NCBI GenBank assembly: GCA_964019055.1
Contig: OZ025217.1
Coordinates: forward strand, 6,252,557-6,316,556
Length of the DNA: 64,000 nt
Reading direction: 5' to 3'
Origin: Anthopleura xanthogrammica
Taxonomy: Eukaryota > Cnidaria > Anthozoa > Actiniaria > Actiniidae
A program made the position numbers and the translations under genes. Of this stretch, positions 58,500 to 64,000 are shown piece after piece. Within the stretch, counting starts at the first letter, position 1, and the number at the start of each line of letters is the position of its first letter. Under the pieces are notes generated by a model that did not search any database, was not told where the DNA came from, and saw only the letters and a program-made list of their open reading frames with translations.

Positions 58500-60620
58500 A
58501 ATGCTGCTTGTTAATGAAATAATGGATGTTTATTTTGTTTAGTTTTCCTTTATATTAGGCTGTCTATACTTTATAAATCAATGGTAGCATAAGAGAGGAG
58601 TCTTCTCCAGAAATCACGGGAAAACAGCTAAGCTAGAAAACACCAAGACAACGACATATCTATACATTACTGGCGAGCAATTCGTTCAAAGTCAGTACAT
58701 GATCTTTAGCGATCCATAACTGTCGTTAAGGTTTTAAGAGTATATTTTGAGAGTGAATACTGACTTTCCTTCTGGAAACAAATAATGTCTTTCAAGACTC
58801 ATGTAATTGCCATTTGGGAACGAGCAATGCCGATTATATATATTTTGTATTCATAAATTAACCTCGAGTAAGTTATATGTAATTCTGTTCTACCGCATTT
58901 TTCAGATCACAATTTATACTTAATAAATTCCCATTTTTCTCTATTTTCGTGTTGATGTATTAATTGTGCGAGGAGGAGGGGGAGGCATTTCTAAATTGTC
59001 GCTGCAGAACGTTAACAAGAACCAGTGATAAATCGCAAGAAAGGCTTCAAAGTAAAAGTTAACTTCAATGATAATAACCTCTGAGTTTAGCCTTCAACTG
59101 GAAACAACTAAGCGGAGAAGCAAGTGAATCAAGAAAAGACTACGTTTTGTCTTTGGCTATTTGATTGATAAGAAAATATTGATCTATTTTTTGAGCTAAC
59201 ATTATGGTTATTATGTAGTTTCTGTATCCTTTTTCCTTTAGTTTGGATGATTTGGATGATTCCACACGGCAATCTTGTAAAACAGTAGACGAATTTGATT
59301 TTACATATATATGTATCACTTTATATATTATTATTTTATTATTGTACATATATTTTACTGATGATTTACCGTGTTTAAATAAACTTTGTATGTATGTATG
59401 TATGTATATTATTTATCGAATTTTACTTTAAGCTAGACTTACCTACAAACTGCGTATAGTAGTTATAAAAATTCATTTTCAAAAACATTGTCTCGTTTTG
59501 GGCTTTTTTTAAAAGAAGCATGGTATCAATCGGCTATCGCCTCGTGCTATTCATTACACTGTCAAATAGAAAAATACCCCTAAAATGAAAAACAATATTT
59601 TTTTTTTCTTTCTCGAAAACATGGCTTTTGTTTTCATAGGCTTGAATTCTTTTAACTGAAACTTTATTTTTTTAGGGAAAAACGTGAAACCGTAGATATT
59701 TAAAAACAATTAAGCACGAAGATAGACATCTATTTTTGAATTACTTGCTTTCAAAGTTTACATATAAATTTCCCGATTATCTTTTGACATTTCATTGTTA
59801 ATTTTTTTTCCTGAACAGTCTTTTTTCAGAATATAGGATTTTGATATGACTTGTAGGGGCTGATGATGGCGTACAAGGTAGCTGGCTCAGTGTCAGGTTT
59901 ACAATCGAGCTTTGTACGGCCACTTTACTTTACTTTAGTTTAATAGTTTCCAGTTACAAATATACAAATATAACTGAGGAGAATCTCGAAACAGGAAAAT
60001 AAATTCCCTCGACGAGAGGCTACTTAAGTTAAGATAAAAAGACGATATCATTGTCAAATCATAATAAGATAATAGAATTTAATAGTAAAATCGAAACAGA
60101 AAATAACTATTGACTGTAATCCATTCTTAACTTATGTAGCCTCTCATTGTAGCCTCTCAGTCTAAATCAAATGAGGGTGCCTCGAAGCGACTGAGAGAAC
60201 GGCAAAAACTGAATTATCCGGTTTTCAGAAGCAGCAAATGCGTAGCAACCTTTGCCTTGTTTTTGATACCCCACGTGCATGTTTTCGTGCAGAAAAAAAT
60301 CGTTGTTTTTCATTTTATCGGCCTATTTTTAGTTGACAGGGTAATGAGTAGTACGAGGCGATAGTCCGATTGATATCAAGCTTCTTTTAAAAAAAGCCAA
60401 AAACGAGACAATGTTTTTGAAGATGAATCTTTATAACTACTAGACAGTTTGTAGTTAAGCCAAGCTTACAATTCAAAAAATAATCATCCAAACTAGGAAA
60501 GGAAAAAGAATACAGAAACTACATAATAACCACACCTTGATGTTCAAAAAAATAGAAAAACTATTTCTTGTACAATTTAAATAACCAAAGACAGAGCATA
60601 GGCTTTTCTTGATTCACAAG
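58500..60620. other. Divergent intergenic sequence B6/A7
   Basis: The simplest version of the intergenic region, lacking the 613 bp, 2.43 kb, LTR and recombinase insertions seen in the paralogues, so it serves as the empty-site reference. No gene seen. Confidence 0.6.
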
Positions 60621-60634
60621 CCCTTTCCCTTTAG

Positions 60635-60871
60635 TTGTTTGCCACGTTTCAGTGTTTTCAAGATAATGACTTTTTTCAGGTTTCCTTAGTTTTTCTCTTT
60701 TTTGTGATAATTCTGAAGAACGTTTACCAAATATCCTGTAAAGTGGCCGAAACACACCTCTACAAGGTGCAGAGCAATAACCAAAATTCAGCGTGCATGG
60801 ATGCTCAATGGCGTTGTAGCGCTAATGACACACAAACTTCACGATTTTATATTATTTGTTTAGTTATTTGA
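60635..60871 (+). CDS. Conserved 78-codon frame in flank repeat (doubtful)
   Basis: One of the more diverged copies of the frame at 1721-1954, keeping start, stop and hydrophobic segment while being one codon longer. Its role and reality are uncertain. Confidence 0.15.
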   Translation: MFATFQCFQDNDFFQVSLVFLFFVIILKNVYQISCKVAETHLYKVQSNNQNSACMDAQWRCSANDTQTSRFYIICLVI

Positions 60872-61787
60872 ACAGTTCAATTTTAAAACTTGAACTTCTT
60901 CTGTCATTAAACTTCTAACTTTGCCTTGTTTTCGATACCAAACCCCACGTGGTGTATGTTTTTGGGAAAGAAAAAAAAAAGTTTTTAATTTTATTCTTTT
61001 CTTAGCTGACAGTCGAACAAATTAAAACGCTTTTTAATTAAAATTAAACCTAAGTAGATTGTGCAAGTGAAAAATTCACGTCTAATAAAAGCGTCTTTGT
61101 TATAGAAAGCTTTTATTTTGAAAAAGGAGCATTTTAATAGTATGTTGTAAAACGTTGACATTTTCCACTACTCCTAATACGTGCCGGATCCAAGTCTTCT
61201 GTTAGCCGTCCTCGTTTCTATTTGGCTATTCCTGCCACCCAAACGTATATATATATTTACGAGTGCAAAAATTACTACATAACTTCTAGTACTCATTTTC
61301 AAAATTTCGGGCACAATTCTAAATAAAATTCTATGATACACGATAACATTCAGTGAATGATATGAATGATCATCAATTGATATGCTAATGAGGAAAGTTC
61401 GCCTATTCCTAATCTGTTAGTGATAAACACTGCACTAGGAAAATATAATTTTCCTTCTTTTAGTTCACCGTCCTAAGACTTTTGTACCATAATCGTAGCA
61501 AATTTACTATTTTTAAGAAATGGTTCATATGCACGCGGGTGGTTGCTAAGCACAAAAGAAGCGTAATGAGTAGCACGAACAACTGAAAATATTATTATCT
61601 TGAAAACACATGTGAACATCTTTCCATGGAACATACGCAATATCAATTTTAAATTATTTATTATTATAAACACTGAAACGGCAAAACCACTAAACGGAAA
61701 GGGCTAGTGAATCAAGAAAAGGCTACGTTCTGTCTTTGGCTATTTTCTCGTATAAGAAAATATGTATTATTTTTATTTTGGTTTAAC

Positions 61788-61965
61788 TTTGCCTTGTTTT
61801 TGATAACAAACCCCACGTGTATGTTTTCGTAAAAAAAAAATCGTTACTTTTCAGCCAAACCGGCAAATTAAAACATAAATATTGTTATTAATTTTAAGTG
61901 TTTAACGTTGTCTTGTTTTTGATAACAAACCCCACGTGTATGTTTAAATTTTCCTGGAAAAAAAA
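61788..61965. repeat. Two CACGTG-bearing 119-125 bp units upstream of A7
   Basis: Two units with cores at 61814 and 61933, homologous to the six-unit array at 33903-34605. The nearer core is about 157 bp before the inferred start site. Confidence 0.85.
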
Positions 61966-62057
61966 TCGTTGTTTTTCATCCTATCCTATTTTAAGTTGAC
62001 GTGAAACAAATTAGAACTCTTTTTAATCAATATTAGAAATTTCTATTTACAAGCAGC

Positions 62058-62092
62058 ATAAATAGAAGTAAGCCAAACCTCCCATCTCATTG
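62058..62092 (+). promoter_or_regulatory. Putative core promoter of gene A7
   Basis: CATAAATAG at 62058-62066 and the initiator-like TCATTGCAC about 30 bp later match A1 and A3. Confidence 0.5.
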
Positions 62093-62284
62093 CACTACGC
62101 AGCTCTTTCAAGCAAGGACAAAGACCAAGATACGTGAAGGTTCTCATCATCAAAGGTACGCTCCGTGATGCTGAGTGTTCCAGCTGAAGATACCGTAATT
62201 CAAAGTGACCAACTGAATTCAAATGCTGCGAGATTCCACCATGTTATATTTTTGATTTTCGTTTCAGTTGTACTAAGCTCAGCC

Positions 62285-63513
62285 ATGTCCAGGATGAATA
62301 TGTTTCTGCTATTGATCGTTTTGGGGGTGATCTGCATGCAGGCTGCCTACGCAGAGAAAAGAGAGATACTTGACGAGGTTTTGGACAAGCGCGGTAAGTT
62401 AAGATGTTTAGATAAAAGAAGAGGCTGTAATGGTAACTTGATATTATAGGCATCACTCGCACTAGAAGCCATCACGAGTATAAGATCAGACCAAAAGCTA
62501 CTCGTACCAATTATTTCAAATATTCTTTTTTTCAACGTTACGTTAGTGACTGAAACTCTTTAACAGGAGACGTTGTACACTCATTTAGTTTTAAGTCATT
62601 AAAAGCTTCTCTGTTAAGTCACCTAAGATCATAGTTATCTAATTAAGTCGTTGGTGCTATATACTTTATAGTAAGAGTATTCGTATTTAGAGTTTTGTTT
62701 TGCCTTGGGAGTGTAGTCTTAGCATGGGAATTTAGTTTCCCCCTACTGCCCTCCTGTAACCACTTGCTCTACTTATTTATTTATTTTCATTTGTAATTGG
62801 TTGCAAATAGTGATTAAAGAATAAAGAACCCGTGAAATAAAAATTACTTTTTAAAGTGTAATAGTCAAATAGACACAAAGGAAAACAATGGAATTAGGGT
62901 TTACTAAAGTGTATCAGTCTTACATCTATTTCACGAGTTTAGCTATAGCTATAGTGATTTCACTCTAGGAAACTGTAGAAACGTGTAGATTGAAGCACAT
63001 TACCTAATCACATGTCAAAACCACATTCACAATCACAATGGGCGACTAAAATCGAACAGTTGTAAAAAAAATGATGAAAAGAGCACCTCAATATTAGTGA
63101 AAAGACGAGGTTTTTGTTCATCCAATTTGGTAATGAAGGTTAGTAAGGATGAAGTGTGGAGAGACGATACCGCCATTCAAAGTGTTCATCCGAACCACTT
63201 CAAATTTTAACCATTTGTAGATGTTATTAGAAAGGCAGCACTTTCTCGTTAGTTATATATTTTAAGACACTGTACGACCTCCCACACCAAAATCCGATCA
63301 GCTCAACCAACTAAGCTTATCGGTTGGCCTTTAAATCATGATGTTGGTGGAAGCTGACTTGTAATATTATTTATATTTGATTGAATATTCACAGCTGATT
63401 GTGGTGTAGCACATGGGTACTGCTTGTACTATCGCTCTCCTTGTGGTAGGGGATATCACCACTGTGAAAGAGAATTTTCGTGTCCCAGGAATCGCGACAG
63501 ATGTTGCTGGTAA
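62285..63513 (+). CDS. Type A secreted cysteine-rich peptide precursor (A7)
   Basis: The non-coding exon ends at 62155. Exon 2 begins at 62268 and codes 62285-62393; exon 3 codes from 63395 to the stop at 63511-63513, with AATAAA at 63790-63795. The signal peptide, the propeptide ending Lys-Arg and the seven-Cys mature peptide match A1, except Gly-Arg replaces Arg-Lys after the third Cys. The stop again overlaps a GGTAAGT donor. Divergent from B6. Confidence 0.73.
62394..63394. other. Second intron of A7
   Basis: About 1 kb. It contains an imperfect inverted repeat around TTTAAAGTGTAATAGTCAAATAGACACAAA at 62850 and 'actaaagtgta...' at 62905, shared with A1, A3 and A4 introns and, diverged, with B flanks (24260-24380). 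No gene seen. Confidence 0.5.
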
Positions 63514-64000
63514 GTATCGTGTTTACTTCAATGGCTGTTTTTATACTAGAGACGCAACATATGTCCGGATGAACTTGGGCAAACGTTTTCAGTGCGTCTT
63601 TTTATGCGTCTCTAAGTTCGTAAAATATGAAGACGAGCACAAGACGCATTATGCGTTCAGATGCACTAGTTGATTAGATGGACCTTGAACGATGAATTAT
63701 TTAAGAACGTCGTCGGAAAGTACGATGGTCTGAAAGTATAAAGACAGGCAACAGACGAAGAAAGTTAAAAAACCTAGAACTTGATACGCAATAAATACTA
63801 CTGTTGACAGCGCGTCAGTTTTTCTTGCCATAATTCACCATAATTCGATCGTTAGATCGTCAAATTCGGCTAATATTTTCTGCATTTTTACACTAAACGC
63901 AGCCACGGACGCATTTTTCGTCTTTAGTATAAAAAGTGCCAATTATCCTGGCTAACACTGTTATTTGAACAGGTTAATCTTCGCTAACTCCCAATGTTAT

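Larger units (their letters stand above)
56496..64000 (-). repeat. Right arm of inverted repeat IR2 (B6/A7 module)
   Basis: Mirror image of 44137-51989. The last bases of the window still match 44137-44190 in reverse, so the true end of the arm is outside. Confidence 0.88.

Noticed and set aside
63413..63673. 86-codon frame starting MGTACTIALL (also 44462-44722 minus)
   Set aside because: It overlaps the mature-peptide exon in another frame. It is disrupted in A1, whereas the Cys-rich frame, its splice site and stop are conserved in all three type A copies.

Overview
This is a repeat-rich, AT-rich metazoan nuclear window. Short exons have GT/AG introns, there are TATA-like promoters and AATAAA signals, and Ty3/gypsy, LINE and Crypton-like (KIAA1958/DUF3504-type recombinase) remnants are present. 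The secreted cysteine-rich peptide genes and the repeat repertoire suggest a cnidarian, perhaps an anthozoan; this is inference only. No bacterial-style operon, CRISPR array or rRNA was seen.

The main content from 16 to 64 kb is a family of seven small secreted-peptide genes in two paralogous types. Each has a non-coding first exon, a second exon encoding a signal peptide plus a propeptide ending in Lys-Arg, and a third exon encoding a short cysteine-rich mature peptide. Type A copies start at 16257(+), 34909(+), 45487(-) and 62285(+). Type B copies start at 27541(-), 49742(+) and 58274(-). They form divergent (head-to-head) A/B pairs: B2/A3, A4/B5 and B6/A7, plus a lone A1. A3 has lost its mature-peptide exon by deletion. 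Pairs A4/B5 and B6/A7 are mirror images and make an inverted repeat with arms of about 7.5-8 kb (44137-51989 and 56496-64000), separated by a 4.5 kb centre holding LINE fragments and foldback elements.

The left 15 kb is a second, much younger inverted repeat: 1-6945 mirrors 7508-15046 around a 562 bp spacer inside a Ty3/gypsy pol gene. Each arm carries a 5' LTR and gag-pol, a TIR-bounded element with a broken tyrosine recombinase, a tRNA-Thr(AGT)-like gene (two copies in the right arm), and copies of the flank repeat found upstream of the type A genes.

Between the genes lie mobile-element remnants whose ends can be placed by comparing paralogous flanks with and without the insertion. They include a 2.43 kb element full of GGCCAAAA-type tandem repeats, a 3.6 kb element with a 9 bp target duplication, a 613 bp TIR element, several foldback MITEs, minisatellites and a CACGTG-bearing 125 bp tandem array just upstream of gene A3. 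The genes probably act as a small arsenal of secreted defence or venom-like peptides; no function is proven by the sequence.
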